Below are positions 49,277-59,801 of a DNA stretch of 64,000 nt, in pieces. Source of the DNA: an uncultured Mycoplasmatota bacterium (GTDB lineage: Bacteria; Bacillota_I; Bacilli_A; RF39; UBA660); the NCBI GenBank assembly GCA_947652325.1, contig CANTCQ010000002.1, positions 1 through 64,000 on the forward strand. Reading direction: 5' to 3'. Both the position numbers and the translations under genes were made by a program. Below the pieces are notes generated by a model that saw only the letters and a program-made list of their open reading frames with translations, did not search any database and had not been told where the DNA came from. The number at the start of each line of letters is the position of its first letter. Positions within the stretch are counted from its first letter, which is position 1.

Positions 49277-51160
49277 ATGAAGAAAAAACAATTTAAAGCA
49301 GAATCAAAAAAATTATTAGACATGATGATTAATTCAATTTATACTAACAAAGAGATTTTTTTAAGAGAGCTTATTTCAAATGCTAGTGATGCACTTGATA
49401 AACTTTACTTTAAATCTCTAACCGATAAGGCTAATGAAATAAAAAAAGAAGATTTAGAAATTCGTATTTCGATTAATAAAGAGGAAAGAACTATTACTAT
49501 TAGTGATAATGGAATTGGAATGACCCAAGAAGAGTTGGAAACCAACTTAGGTACAATTGCTAAAAGTGGTTCTGAATTATTTAAAGAAAACAATGAAAAA
49601 CAAAAAGATATTGATATTATTGGTCAATTTGGTGTAGGATTTTATTCTGCCTTCATGATTAGTAAAAATGTTGTGGTTACAAGTAAAAGTATAGAAAGTG
49701 GTGATGCTTATGCTTGGGAATCTACTGGAGTTGATGGCTATTCTATCGAAAAAAGGGTCAAAGAAAATTGCGGAACTGATATTGTTTTATATGTGAAAGA
49801 TAATACAGAAGATGTAAGTTATGATGAATTTTTAGAGGATTATACCATCGAAAGATTAGTAAAAAAATATTCTGATTATATTCACTATCCAATTAAAATG
49901 CAAGAAATCAAAAAAGAAAAAAAAGAAGATAGCGAAGAGGAAATAGAGACAATAGAAGATAAAACATTAAATAGCATGATTCCAATTTGGAAAAAACAAA
50001 AAAGTGAAGTAAAAGATTCTGAATACCAAGATTTTTATACTGATAAATTTTATGATTATGAAAAACCTGCTCGTATTTTTAGAAGTGTTGTGGAAGGAAA
50101 ATGCAGTTTTACCAGTTTATTATTTATCCCAAGTCATGCTCCTTATGATTTTTATACCAAAGAATATGAAAAAGGGTTACAACTTTATTCCAAAGGTGTT
50201 CTTATTATGGATAAATGTAGCGATTTACTTCCTGATTATTTTAGTTTTGTAAAAGGACTTGTGGATAGTGAAGATATTTCATTAAACATTTCCAGAGAAA
50301 CGTTACAAGAAAATCATCAAATTAAGCTAATTGCGAGTGGACTAGAGACTAAAATAAAAAAAGAATTAGAAACCATGTTAGAAGAAAACAGGGAAGAATA
50401 TGAAAAAATGTTTAAAGATTTTGGAATGCAATTTAAATATGGTATTTATAGTAGTTATGGCATGAAAAAGAGCGATTTACAAGATTTACTTCTTTATATT
50501 TCTTCAAATGAAAAGAAATATACGACATTAAAAGAATATATAAGTCGTATGGAAAGTAGTCAAGAACATATTTATTATGCTTGTGGAGAAACTGTTGAAA
50601 AAATAGATTTATTACCCAATGTAGAAAATGTAAAAGAAAAAGGATATGAAGTTTTATATTTAACTGATTACATTGATGAATTTGTATTCAAAATGATGCA
50701 AGATTATGAAGGCAAAAAATTCATGAATGTTAGTGATGAAGCCATGGATTTAGATAGCGAAGAAGAAAAAGAAAAATTAAAAAAAGCGAATGAAGAAAAT
50801 AAAAAACTATTTGAGAAAATGCAAGAATCTTTAAAAGAACAAGTATCTGCGATTCAATTTACGCATCGCCTAAAAAATCATCCTGTTTGTTTAACTAGCA
50901 AAGGAGAAGTATCTGTAGAGATGGAAAAAGTTTTGAATGCGATGCCTAATAATCAAAAGGTAAAAGCAGATGTTGTAATGGAAATTAACGAAAGTCATGA
51001 AATTTGTCAAAAACTAGAAGAATTATTTAAGAAAAAAGATTTTGATACTTTGGAAAAATATACAAAAATATTGTATGCACAAGCACGATTAATTGAAGGC
51101 CTTTCTTTAGAAAATCCTACCGAAATTAGCAATTTAGTTTGTGATGTGTTATCAAAATAG
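49277..51160 (+). CDS. htpG: molecular chaperone HtpG (Hsp90)
   Basis: NKEIFLRELISNASDALDKLYF, ISDNGIGMTQEEL, IGQFGVGFYSAFMI; start at MKKKQFKAES rather than 49223. Confidence 0.95.
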   Translation: MKKKQFKAESKKLLDMMINSIYTNKEIFLRELISNASDALDKLYFKSLTDKANEIKKEDLEIRISINKEERTITISDNGIGMTQEELETNLGTIAKSGSELFKENNEKQKDIDIIGQFGVGFYSAFMISKNVVVTSKSIESGDAYAWESTGVDGYSIEKRVKENCGTDIVLYVKDNTEDVSYDEFLEDYTIERLVKKYSDYIHYPIKMQEIKKEKKEDSEEEIETIEDKTLNSMIPIWKKQKSEVKDSEYQDFYTDKFYDYEKPARIFRSVVEGKCSFTSLLFIPSHAPYDFYTKEYEKGLQLYSKGVLIMDKCSDLLPDYFSFVKGLVDSEDISLNISRETLQENHQIKLIASGLETKIKKELETMLEENREEYEKMFKDFGMQFKYGIYSSYGMKKSDLQDLLLYISSNEKKYTTLKEYISRMESSQEHIYYACGETVEKIDLLPNVENVKEKGYEVLYLTDYIDEFVFKMMQDYEGKKFMNVSDEAMDLDSEEEKEKLKKANEENKKLFEKMQESLKEQVSAIQFTHRLKNHPVCLTSKGEVSVEMEKVLNAMPNNQKVKADVVMEINESHEICQKLEELFKKKDFDTLEKYTKILYAQARLIEGLSLENPTEISNLVCDVLSK

Positions 51161-51202
51161 AAAAAATGATGGACTTTTTAGATAGAAAACATCATTTTTT
51201 TT
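51161..51202 (+). terminator. intrinsic terminator
   Basis: AAAAAATGATG...CATCATTTTTT with T-run. Confidence 0.55.
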
Positions 51203-51266
51203 TATAAAAATTGTAGTTCTTTATTAATTTCGATATAATAGGATTATAAAAAGAAAGGAAATCGTT

Positions 51267-53132
51267 ATGGCAAAAAATATTGATGCAAAATTAAAAAATA
51301 TACAGGGACTTTTTTCAAGTACAAATAGTCAAGATTCTATTTTAGGAATGGAGGGTATGTATATCATACCAGAATACCAACGAGCTTATAATTGGAAAAG
51401 TTCTTTACAATGCGATAAACTATGGCAAGATATTGAATCTTTTATTGAATTGAAAAAGGATAATGCTTATTTTTTTGGTTCTATTATTATCAATTCAACT
51501 TATGAAAAATTATACATCATTGATGGGCAGCAAAGAATCACAACATTTATTTTATTATTAAAAGCATTGCTCATAAAAATAAATGCCGTGTTAAAAGAAA
51601 TAGCAACAGATGAAGAAGCAAAAAGTATTAAAGAAGCTTTAGAAAATCGTCGTAAAAGTATTTTAACTTGTCTTTATATTATTGATGAAGATGAAGTTTC
51701 TCAAGTTATAGAAGGAAAAATTCGATTAAAAGATTTAAAAATAAAATATACCAATAAATCTATAAATGAAGAATATAAAGAAGATTTAGAAAAAATTCTT
51801 GGGGAAGAAACTTTTGAAGAGATTGAAAAAAAGGTAGAAAAGATTAAATACAAGCAAGGAGATAATAGATATACTAATTTTTTTCGAAATTTTAAATATT
51901 TTAAAGAAAAATTAGAAGAGTATGATTCTACAAAGTTAAATGCATTTGCCAGAAACGTCTTAAATAATTGCCAAGTCATTGTTGTTATTTCTTATGAAAC
52001 TGATGAAGCAATTGAAATTTTTAATTCCTTAAATTCAACAGGCATGCCTCTTGCGGATGCAGATATTCTTTCAGCCAAATTGTTTAGTAATTATGAGGAA
52101 GATAAAACAGAATTTACCCAAAGATGGCGAAATATAGTAGAAATAACCAATGAATTAAAGAGTCAAAATATTTGTACTATTGATGATATATTAAATCAAT
52201 ATATGTATATTTTAAGAGCCAAAAGAAATGAAAAAGATACAACTATGCCAGCAGTGCGTAGATATTTTACGGATTTAAATCCAGAACCCTTAAATAATCC
52301 GCAAACTTTTCTTTCCGATTTTGAAAAAATATTAGATATTTGGACAAATTCAGAAAGTATAGAAAAAGAAGTGAAAGAAAATATTACGGAACTAGACCAA
52401 AAAGAAATAGTTATCTTAAAGCAAATTCTTTTCGCTTTAAATCATAACTTTAAATTTTTCTATGCTACTTATTTCTTTTTTAATCAAGAGAAGTCGCAAG
52501 AAGAAAAACAAAAATTTGTATCCGCTTTGCTTAAACTATTTGCCCTTTTAGCCATTAGTGATACAGGTTATTCTTCGAAAAAATTTAAAGTATTTCTTAT
52601 CAATTTAAACATGGAAATTGGAGCAGGTGTCAAAACAGAAGAATTAGTTAGACATATAAAGAACCATATTCAAAAGAATTTTGATAAAAGTATTATTTTA
52701 AAAACGCTTGTGGATTCCAATCCGACCAATGGTATTATTTATCTAAATGAATATCTATTTGCCAAAGAAAAGAAAGAATCTTTGCTTTTCACTGCCAAAA
52801 AAATTGAAATTGAACATATTATGCCTGCTAGTGGGAAAAATATTGTGGCAATTAGAGAAGATGCCGGAATGGGTGAAGAAGAATTTAAACAATATGCAAA
52901 TAAAATCGGGAATAAAATTTTGTTAGAGCAACCAATTAATGGGTCTATTTCAAATGATTGGTTCCGTGTAAAAAAACAAAATTCTGTAAAAGAAAAAAGA
53001 GGATATAAAGATTCTGATTTTCCAATAGCAAAAAGCTTAGTAAACTATAAAAAAGACTATTGGAAAAAAGAAGATATTGATACAGCTACCCAAAAAGCAG
53101 CACTAAGAATTGCAAATTATATATTTGAATAA
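51267..53132 (+). CDS. DUF262 + DUF1524 (GmrSD-like) protein
   Basis: IPEYQRAYNWK, FFGSIII, YIIDGQQRITTFILLL, C-terminal HNH-like IEIEHIMPAS...NKIGNKILLEQPINGSISN. Confidence 0.83.
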   Translation: MAKNIDAKLKNIQGLFSSTNSQDSILGMEGMYIIPEYQRAYNWKSSLQCDKLWQDIESFIELKKDNAYFFGSIIINSTYEKLYIIDGQQRITTFILLLKALLIKINAVLKEIATDEEAKSIKEALENRRKSILTCLYIIDEDEVSQVIEGKIRLKDLKIKYTNKSINEEYKEDLEKILGEETFEEIEKKVEKIKYKQGDNRYTNFFRNFKYFKEKLEEYDSTKLNAFARNVLNNCQVIVVISYETDEAIEIFNSLNSTGMPLADADILSAKLFSNYEEDKTEFTQRWRNIVEITNELKSQNICTIDDILNQYMYILRAKRNEKDTTMPAVRRYFTDLNPEPLNNPQTFLSDFEKILDIWTNSESIEKEVKENITELDQKEIVILKQILFALNHNFKFFYATYFFFNQEKSQEEKQKFVSALLKLFALLAISDTGYSSKKFKVFLINLNMEIGAGVKTEELVRHIKNHIQKNFDKSIILKTLVDSNPTNGIIYLNEYLFAKEKKESLLFTAKKIEIEHIMPASGKNIVAIREDAGMGEEEFKQYANKIGNKILLEQPINGSISNDWFRVKKQNSVKEKRGYKDSDFPIAKSLVNYKKDYWKKEDIDTATQKAALRIANYIFE

Positions 53133-53190
53133 TTTGCTTTTTTTTAGTGTTTGTAGTAAAGTATTAAATACTTTTTTGAAGGAGATGTAA

Positions 53191-53775
53191 ATGGTGGAGC
53201 CAAATATTCAACCTGATAAATTTATTGAAGTAGAAAATATTTCAATACAAAGTTTAAATGCTTTTTTTTCAGATGCTGCTTTAAAATGTTTACAAAAAGC
53301 AAAAATAACGAATTTAAAAGAGTTATTTGAGATATCTGAAACTACAGATTTTGATAATTTCTTTTTCAACTCTAATGCATATGAAGAGATTTTTTATACC
53401 ACTCGAATTTTAAAATGCAAATATTATAAAGAAGCCCCTATTATTGATATAAATAATAATGAGTTAGCAGGAGAAAAATTATATACAAAGTTAGGGTTAT
53501 CTGTAAGAACTAAAAATGCTTTAAGAGGAAATGAAGTTTTTTATAACCTAAATGCAAAAGAATTTTTTGGAAAAATAAAAAATCCTTATATAAAAACTGA
53601 GTTAATGAGTATAAGATGTATGGGAGAGGTTGGTAGGAATGAAATCTTGTTAAAAGCATCAATCTTAATAAATTATTATGAAGAACAACTGATTTTTTCC
53701 TCGTCACAAGATATGGAGACAGCTTTAGGTAAGAAAACTCTTGAATATTTAAAAGCGGAACTAAAAAGACTTTGA
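53191..53775 (+). CDS. helix-hairpin-helix-like hypothetical protein
   Basis: repeated short helical units (LNAFFSDAALKCLQKAKITNLKELFEI, LYTKLGLSVRTKNALR, MSIRCMGEVGRNEILLKA) resembling RNAP alpha-CTD-like/HhH repeats; frame continues after TGA. Confidence 0.5.
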   Translation: MVEPNIQPDKFIEVENISIQSLNAFFSDAALKCLQKAKITNLKELFEISETTDFDNFFFNSNAYEEIFYTTRILKCKYYKEAPIIDINNNELAGEKLYTKLGLSVRTKNALRGNEVFYNLNAKEFFGKIKNPYIKTELMSIRCMGEVGRNEILLKASILINYYEEQLIFSSSQDMETALGKKTLEYLKAELKRL

Positions 53776-54093
53776 GAGGAAAGAAATCAAATAGATGTAC
53801 AAATTGAAATGATTCTATCTAGACTTGAAGAAATAATAGAATTGCAATCAACAACTGGAAATACAAGATAAAAAATAAAGAAACATGGATTGAAGAAATC
53901 AAAAACAAATCGAAATTTTAAAACAAGAAGTTCAATATAAGAAAATAGTGTTAGAAAATCTAATTATACAATTAGAGACTTTTGAAAATAATAATTAAAA
54001 ACATTTGCTAAATCTTTTTACATAAGGGACTGAAAAATAAAGTAAATTGTGAAGATTTACTTTTTTTGATACAATAATAATGGAAGTGAACAA

Positions 54094-54597
54094 ATGATTT
54101 ATATAACATATTATATCTCTCCCATTGGAAAGATTTTACTTGCATCAAAAGAAGAAAAACTAATCGGCTTGTGGTTTGAACAACAAAAATATTATTTTGA
54201 AAGCGTAAAAGAAGATGTTGAAGAACAACCAAATTTAGAAATTTTTAAAAAAGCAAAAGAATGGCTTACTCGTTATTTTCAGGGAGAAAAAACTTCTTCT
54301 TATGAATTAGAATTAAATCCAAAAGGAACCGAATTTCAAAAAAGCGTATGGAAAATACTTATGGATATTCCTTATGGACAAACAATAACATATAAAGAAA
54401 TTGCTTGTAAAATAGTGCAAGAACGAAGATTACAAGGGATGTCAGCACAAGCAGTTGGTAATGCAGTTGCTCATAATCCTATATCCATAATTATTCCTTG
54501 TCATCGTGTAATAGGAACATCAGGAAAATTAACAGGATATGCAGGTGGGTTAGAAAAAAAAGAATATTTATTAAAATGGGAAAGAGGCATCAAATAA
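54094..54597 (+). CDS. ogt: methylated-DNA--[protein]-cysteine S-methyltransferase
   Basis: GTEFQKSVWKILMDIPYGQTITYKEIA, AVGNAVAHNPISIIIPCHRVIGTSGKLTGYAGGLEKKEYLL. Confidence 0.93.
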   Translation: MIYITYYISPIGKILLASKEEKLIGLWFEQQKYYFESVKEDVEEQPNLEIFKKAKEWLTRYFQGEKTSSYELELNPKGTEFQKSVWKILMDIPYGQTITYKEIACKIVQERRLQGMSAQAVGNAVAHNPISIIIPCHRVIGTSGKLTGYAGGLEKKEYLLKWERGIK

Positions 54598-54666
54598 TGG
54601 ATACATTTATTAAAAATAAACTTTTTCTAAAAAATTTGATATGATAAAAATTGGAGTGAAGAAACA

Positions 54667-55494
54667 ATGAAGAAATTTTTAATTGGTATGTTAACGCTTT
54701 TTATGACTATGACTTTTATTGCTCTTGGATTTGCTAGAAACATAGAAAATATAATTGTAAATACGGCAAGTGAAGTAATTAAAGAAGAAGTTACCCAGAA
54801 AATAGTAAAGTATGTTTTCGAGGAAGCAAATAAAGACCAAGATGAAATAAAAAAAGAAATTACAAAAGTAATGAACCAAAATGATACTATAAAAAAATTG
54901 TTAGAAGAAAGTTTTGACAAAGCTTTAGATGTTTTAAGTGGTAAAGAAATAGAAAACTTTAATGTATCAGATGAAGTAGAAGAATTAATTGCAAAAAGTG
55001 AAGCTGCCCTAAAAGAATATGGAGTTACATTAACACAAGAAGAAAAACAAGAATTACTGGGTATGGTTTCAAATGAGGAGTTTACAAATACGTTTAAGGA
55101 ATCCCTAAAAGATGTAAAAGAAAATATGACAACGGAAGCAAATACTTTTTTATATACTTTTAATTTTATTCGAAGTACAACTTTTGAGCTTATATTAATA
55201 GGAATCATTCTATTTAGTCTAGTATGTATTGCCTTATTAAAAAAGAGTTATTTTAAATGGTTAGCCAATTTTGGAGAATCAACTATTGTTGTAGGAGTTA
55301 TCTGTGGTATTTTATTGCCTTTATTTGTAAATTTTATCAATCAAGAATTAGCGAGAAATGTCAGCGAAACGAAAGTTGTGTTAGTATTCGATTCACTAAA
55401 ACATTATGGTTATATTTTATTAGGTTTAGGAGTAATAGCAATAATTGCTAATATTGTTTTAAGAAAAATGACAAAACAAGAAGAAAACAAATAA
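54667..55494 (+). CDS. hypothetical membrane protein
   Basis: N-terminal TM, helical extracytoplasmic region, C-terminal TM segments. Confidence 0.55.
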   Translation: MKKFLIGMLTLFMTMTFIALGFARNIENIIVNTASEVIKEEVTQKIVKYVFEEANKDQDEIKKEITKVMNQNDTIKKLLEESFDKALDVLSGKEIENFNVSDEVEELIAKSEAALKEYGVTLTQEEKQELLGMVSNEEFTNTFKESLKDVKENMTTEANTFLYTFNFIRSTTFELILIGIILFSLVCIALLKKSYFKWLANFGESTIVVGVICGILLPLFVNFINQELARNVSETKVVLVFDSLKHYGYILLGLGVIAIIANIVLRKMTKQEENK

Positions 55495-55556
55495 AAAAAT
55501 AGCGCTTTTTATCTAATAAGTAGAAAGTGTTTTTTATTTTTAAAAGAGGTGAAAAA

Positions 55557-55580
55557 ATGAAAAAGTATAAAATGAAGTAG
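55557..55580 (+). CDS. candidate leader peptide MKKYKMK
   Basis: SD agaggtg then ATG AAA AAG TAT AAA ATG AAG TAG directly before a two-state hairpin. Confidence 0.45.
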   Translation: MKKYKMK

Positions 55581-55617
55581 GGCATAAACTTTAATTATGC
55601 CAAAGAAGGAGGCATAA
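55581..55617 (+). promoter_or_regulatory. candidate translational attenuator
   Basis: GGCATAA(55581-55587), TTATGCC(55595-55601), GGCATAA(55611-55617) overlapping the GGAGG SD. Confidence 0.55.
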
Positions 55618-55619
55618 AA

Positions 55620-57109
55620 TGCTAGAAATAAAAAATGTAAGTGTAAAAATTAAAGACAAATATCTAATTAAAAATTTATCTGTAACAGTAAATAAGAAAG
55701 ATAAATTAGCAATTATCGGTGAAGAAGGAAATGGGAAATCTACTCTTTTAAAATGTTTACTCGGAAAATGCGAATATGCTCAGGTAACAGGGACAATTCA
55801 TTATGGAAATTCTTTTATTGGATATTTAGAACAAACGATACAAGAAGAAGTAAAAAATCAAACAGTTTATGATTATCTTTTTCCAAATGAAAGTGATTAC
55901 TATAGTTGTATTAATGATTTTTATAAATTTATAAAAAAATTAAAAGTAAAAGAAACTGTATTAAATCAGATGTTTAATACTTTATCAGGTGGAGAAAAAG
56001 TGAAAATTGGAATACTAAAACTTTTACTAAAAAAATGCGATATTCTTTTTTTAGATGAACCAACAAATGATTTGGATATAGAATCATTAAAATGGTTAGA
56101 ACAATTTATACAAGAAGCAGATAAACCGATTATTTATGTATCCCATGATGAAACACTACTAGAAAATACTGCCAATATGATTTTACATATAGAACAGTTA
56201 AAACATAAAACTGAATGTCATCATACACTTTTGAAAACAGATTATAATACATATCTAAAGCAAAGAATAAGCGCTTTAGAAAAGCAAAATCAAGTAGCTA
56301 AAAAGGAAAAAAGGGAATTGGAAAAAAAACAAAAAAAATTAAAAAAAGTAATGCAAAAAGTAGAGTATCAGCAAAATACTATTACTAGAAAAGACCCTCA
56401 TGGTGCAAAAGTATTAAAGAAAAAAATGCATAGTTTAAAGTCACAAGAGAAAAAATTAGAAAATAAAAATCGAATTGAAAAGCCTGATATAGAAGAAAAT
56501 ATTCAGTTCTTTTTTGAAAATGTTCCACTTCCAAAAACTAAAACAATTATTCAGTTAGAAAAATCACTCATTATTTCGGATATAATACTTATTAAAAATA
56601 TAAAATTGGATGTAGTTGGAAAAAGTCATGTTTGTATTGTAGGAAAAAATGGTATTGGGAAATCTACTCTTTTAAAAGAAATAAAAAGAGAATTAGAAAC
56701 AAGAACAGATTTGAAAATAGGGTATATGCCACAAAGATATGAAGATATTTTAGATAAATATGAAAATGTGTTGGATTTTTTATGTCCTGGTAACAAAGAA
56801 GAAATGACAAAAATCCGAATGTTTTTAGGGAATATGCATTTTACAAAAGAAGAAATGATGGGTAAAATAAAAGAGTTAAGTGGGGGTAGTAAAGCAAAGC
56901 TTTTTTTAGTAAAATTAGTAGTAGAACAGCCTAATGTTCTTTTACTTGATGAGCCAACAAGAAATGTAAGTCCTTTATCAAATCCAAAGATTAGAGAAGC
57001 TTTAAATAATTTTACAGGAGCGATTATTAGTGTTTCTCATGATAGAAAATATATAGAAGAAAATGATAAAGTATATGAATTAACAGAAAATGGGTTAATA
57101 GAAAAATAA
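55620..57109 (+). CDS. ABC-F family ATPase (possible ribosomal protection protein)
   Basis: two ATPase domains, no TM; GEEGNGKST, LSGGEKVKIGILKLLLKKCDILFLDEPTNDLD, GKNGIGKST, LSGGSKAKLFLVKLVVEQPNVLLLDEPTRN. Confidence 0.85.
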
Positions 57110-57135
57110 TAAAAAAAGAAGGGAGACAGAATGAT

Positions 57136-57591
57136 ATGAATCATGTGGAAGAAAAAAGGAAAGGAAAAAGAATTTGTCTTTTATTATGGATAGCTTTGGG
57201 GATTTCTATTGTCACTACTATTGTTCTTTGGTTTCTTGTAAACAAAAGCAATCCAAAGTATGAAGAAGTAAAAGTGATTGTTTCAAGTAGTGAAACTAAA
57301 GAAATTGTAAATCGAAAAAAGGGTACAAGAACTTATAAATATGAAGTGAAAGTAAGATACGAAGACAAAATATATGATTTAGAAAATGTACATAATGCCT
57401 ATTCTTATTTAGAAGGAAAAAGTATTACGGCTTATCTTGCAAATGGAAAACTTTATGCCAATAAAGAAGGAGTTAAAACAGCAACACCGTTAGCAAAAGT
57501 ATATTTCGTTTTTCTAATCGGAAGTTTTGGATTACTTATTTTAGCTCCAAGTTATATGGCAAAAATAAAACAACAAAATCAACAAAAATAA
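57136..57591 (+). CDS. two-TM hypothetical protein (DUF3592-like)
   Basis: TM - YEVKVRYEDKIYDLENV beta-like segment - TM. Confidence 0.5.
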   Translation: MNHVEEKRKGKRICLLLWIALGISIVTTIVLWFLVNKSNPKYEEVKVIVSSSETKEIVNRKKGTRTYKYEVKVRYEDKIYDLENVHNAYSYLEGKSITAYLANGKLYANKEGVKTATPLAKVYFVFLIGSFGLLILAPSYMAKIKQQNQQK

Positions 57592-57625
57592 GAAAATAAA
57601 AAATGAAAAATTAGGATGTAAGTGA

Positions 57626-58291
57626 ACTAATAGAAAAATATAAAATGTCAAAAAAGGAACATCTTAAAATTTTTGTTTTTTTGAAAAAAGGTTTATTTTT
57701 AGACAAAGTTGCGGAAGAAAATCCGATTGTCATGTTCGTGGTCAGACAACCTGGTAGTGTAAAAACCACTTTTATCCAAAATACGGACTTTTCTAAATAT
57801 AATAATAAATTCTGATAATTATCGTTTGTTTCATAAATATGCCAAAGAGATACTAAAAAAGTATCCGACTCTTTATGTAAAACTTACGAATTTTGATGCA
57901 CATTTATGGGGCGATGAACTTTTTTCTTATGCTTTACAAAAAGGATATTCTGTTTTAAGAGAAAAAGCTCCAACAGATTATGGTTTGATAGAAGTATTAA
58001 AAAGAATTTCTGCGCTTTAACCAGACTAATTGTAACGCGAGAAAGAAATGAAAAAGAAATATTAAAAAGTTATAATGCCAAATTATCCAGTATAGAAGCG
58101 CATAATAAGTGCTATTCCTTATTGCCGGATTTTATTTTAAAATGTATATCATTGGGAGTAAAAATAAATTATATTATATTTACAAATAACAAATATAAAA
58201 GTTTTTCCATAAACATAGAAAATTTTGATATGTTGCAAGAACTTAGAAAAAAAGTAATGAACAAACTTGTGTTGATTTTGGAAAAAGAATG
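57626..58291 (+). pseudogene. zeta-toxin-like P-loop kinase, frameshifted
   Basis: SELIEKYKMSKKEHLKIF...NPIVMFVVRQPGSVKTTFIQNTDFS, frame change, INSDNYRLFHKYAKEILKKYPTLYVKL...REKAPTDYGLIEVLKRIS, frame change, LTRLIVTRERNEKEILKSYNAKL... Confidence 0.6.
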
Positions 58292-58426
58292 AATCTTGTG
58301 AAAAAGAAAATGATAAAAAGAAATGCTTCAAAAGAGCAATTTGCTGCTCTTGAAAATATAAAAAGTATATATGATGAGATAGAAAGGAAAAGGAAGATAA
58401 ATGGAGGTATATCATGGAAGTCCTAA
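58289..58426 (+). CDS. small ORF overlapping the next gene
   Basis: MNLVKKKMIKRNASKEQFAALENIKSIYDEIERKRKINGGISWKS; overlaps ORF start at 58401. Confidence 0.3.
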   Translation: MNLVKKKMIKRNASKEQFAALENIKSIYDEIERKRKINGGISWKS

Positions 58427-58961
58427 AGGAGATTTAAAAGAAATTACGGCACATAAAAGTACACATCAGAAAGAATGTATTTATGCAACAGACAATCTAG
58501 TAGTTGCTCTTTTGTTTATGGGAAAAGGCAATGGTGATTTGGATACAAGGTTATCAAGTAAAGATAAAATACCTGAATTAGTTGAAAGAAGGTCTGGTGT
58601 TTTAGAAAAGTTATATAATAAAGAAGGGTATTTATATGTTTTAGATGGGGCCACTTTTTCTCATCAACCTTATTTATGGAGTTTGGAAATGATTTCTTTT
58701 GAAAAAAAATTAGTACCGTTTAAAAAAATATTTTATCCCAATATTTTAAAAGCCATTGAAGAGGAAGAAAAACAAGGCAATTTAATTTTATATCGTTATC
58801 CAAAAAGACCAGCAGATATGCCGAGTGATAACTCGGATTTAATTGATAAATATATAAATTTTGAAAAACGTGGCTTAAAAGGTTCAATAGAATATTTATT
58901 AAAAATATACCCTGAATTTTCCTTACAAGTAAAAGAAAAAATAGGAGAAGAAGAAAAGTAG
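58401..58961 (+). CDS. hypothetical protein, possibly ART-like fold
   Basis: N-terminal VYHGSPKGDLKEI...ECIYATDNLVVALLFMG resembles the Y-H-G-S / YATxxxxxA pattern of ADP-ribosyltransferase-like folds. Confidence 0.45.
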   Translation: MEVYHGSPKGDLKEITAHKSTHQKECIYATDNLVVALLFMGKGNGDLDTRLSSKDKIPELVERRSGVLEKLYNKEGYLYVLDGATFSHQPYLWSLEMISFEKKLVPFKKIFYPNILKAIEEEEKQGNLILYRYPKRPADMPSDNSDLIDKYINFEKRGLKGSIEYLLKIYPEFSLQVKEKIGEEEK

Positions 58962-59129
58962 CATTAGAAGACATTTATTATTTAGAGTATCTAGAAGTAA
59001 AAGTATCAAATTAAAAAAACTCTATATAAGTTCGGATGATTACTAAAATAAAAAACAATACGTTTTACCTAAACCAAAAAATAGGTAGTATGTTTTCTCG
59101 TTTTAAAATAGATTGGTAGGAGAAAAATC

Positions 59130-59340
59130 TAATGAAATTTGGTGAAAATTTTGCACAGTAAAAAAACTATCACAAGAAGATTTAGCAGAAAAAGTAGGAG
59201 TATCCAGATAAAGTGTATCAGAGAATGCGGACTATGACCTTACAAATGATACAAAAAAATACAAGATTTGTTTAATTTTAAAGGAAAAATTAAAGAAACG
59301 AACATAGTCATAAAAACGGAAAAATGAGCGAAAATAGACT
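59130..59340 (+). pseudogene. decayed XRE-type HTH gene
   Basis: KKLSQEDLAEKVGVSR*SVSENADY: HTH sequence interrupted by TAA (CAA to TAA) and earlier stop. Confidence 0.55.
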
Positions 59341-59801
59341 TTAATTTAAACATTATGGTATCAATAAACATATAAAATAAGAAATATGTCTTCTAATTAA
59401 TATAATGTTTATAAATACTATAAATAAAGTAATCAGTATTAAAATTGGTTATGAAATTAGCAAAGGTATGTGATTGAGCCTTATCTTTTTATTTTGTGTA
59501 AAGAAAGTGAGGTAGATATATGAATTTAAACTATGGAAGATTTAGAAGTTAATCAATACTATAAATGATTTAGCAAAAATCCAATCGCATAACAAACGTG
59601 AAAAAAAGCCTATAAAGGGAACCTAATATTAAATTGGAAATAACAAAAAATAATATTGAATTAGTACCCTTAGCAGAGAAATTATGTTAAGGGTTTTAAA
59701 ATACTTGTAAAGATTATGAAAAAGAACAACAAAAGAAAATGAAAATTTTATTCAAAAACGATTTCGATAATTGCTAAAATAGCTCGCATTTTAGTTATAT
59801 T

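Noticed and set aside
33004-53870. Idea that TGA is recoded (Trp or Sec) because two ORFs read through TGA
   Set aside because: GerAA-, GerAC- and TetR-like genes end naturally at TGA and conserved Trp positions use TGG; the two cases are better explained as nonsense mutations in decaying genes. No selenocysteine machinery or SECIS seen.
54627-55208. Minus-strand 193-aa ORF
   Set aside because: Antisense to the 54667-55494 membrane protein, low-complexity Ser/Phe/Ile composition, no SD.
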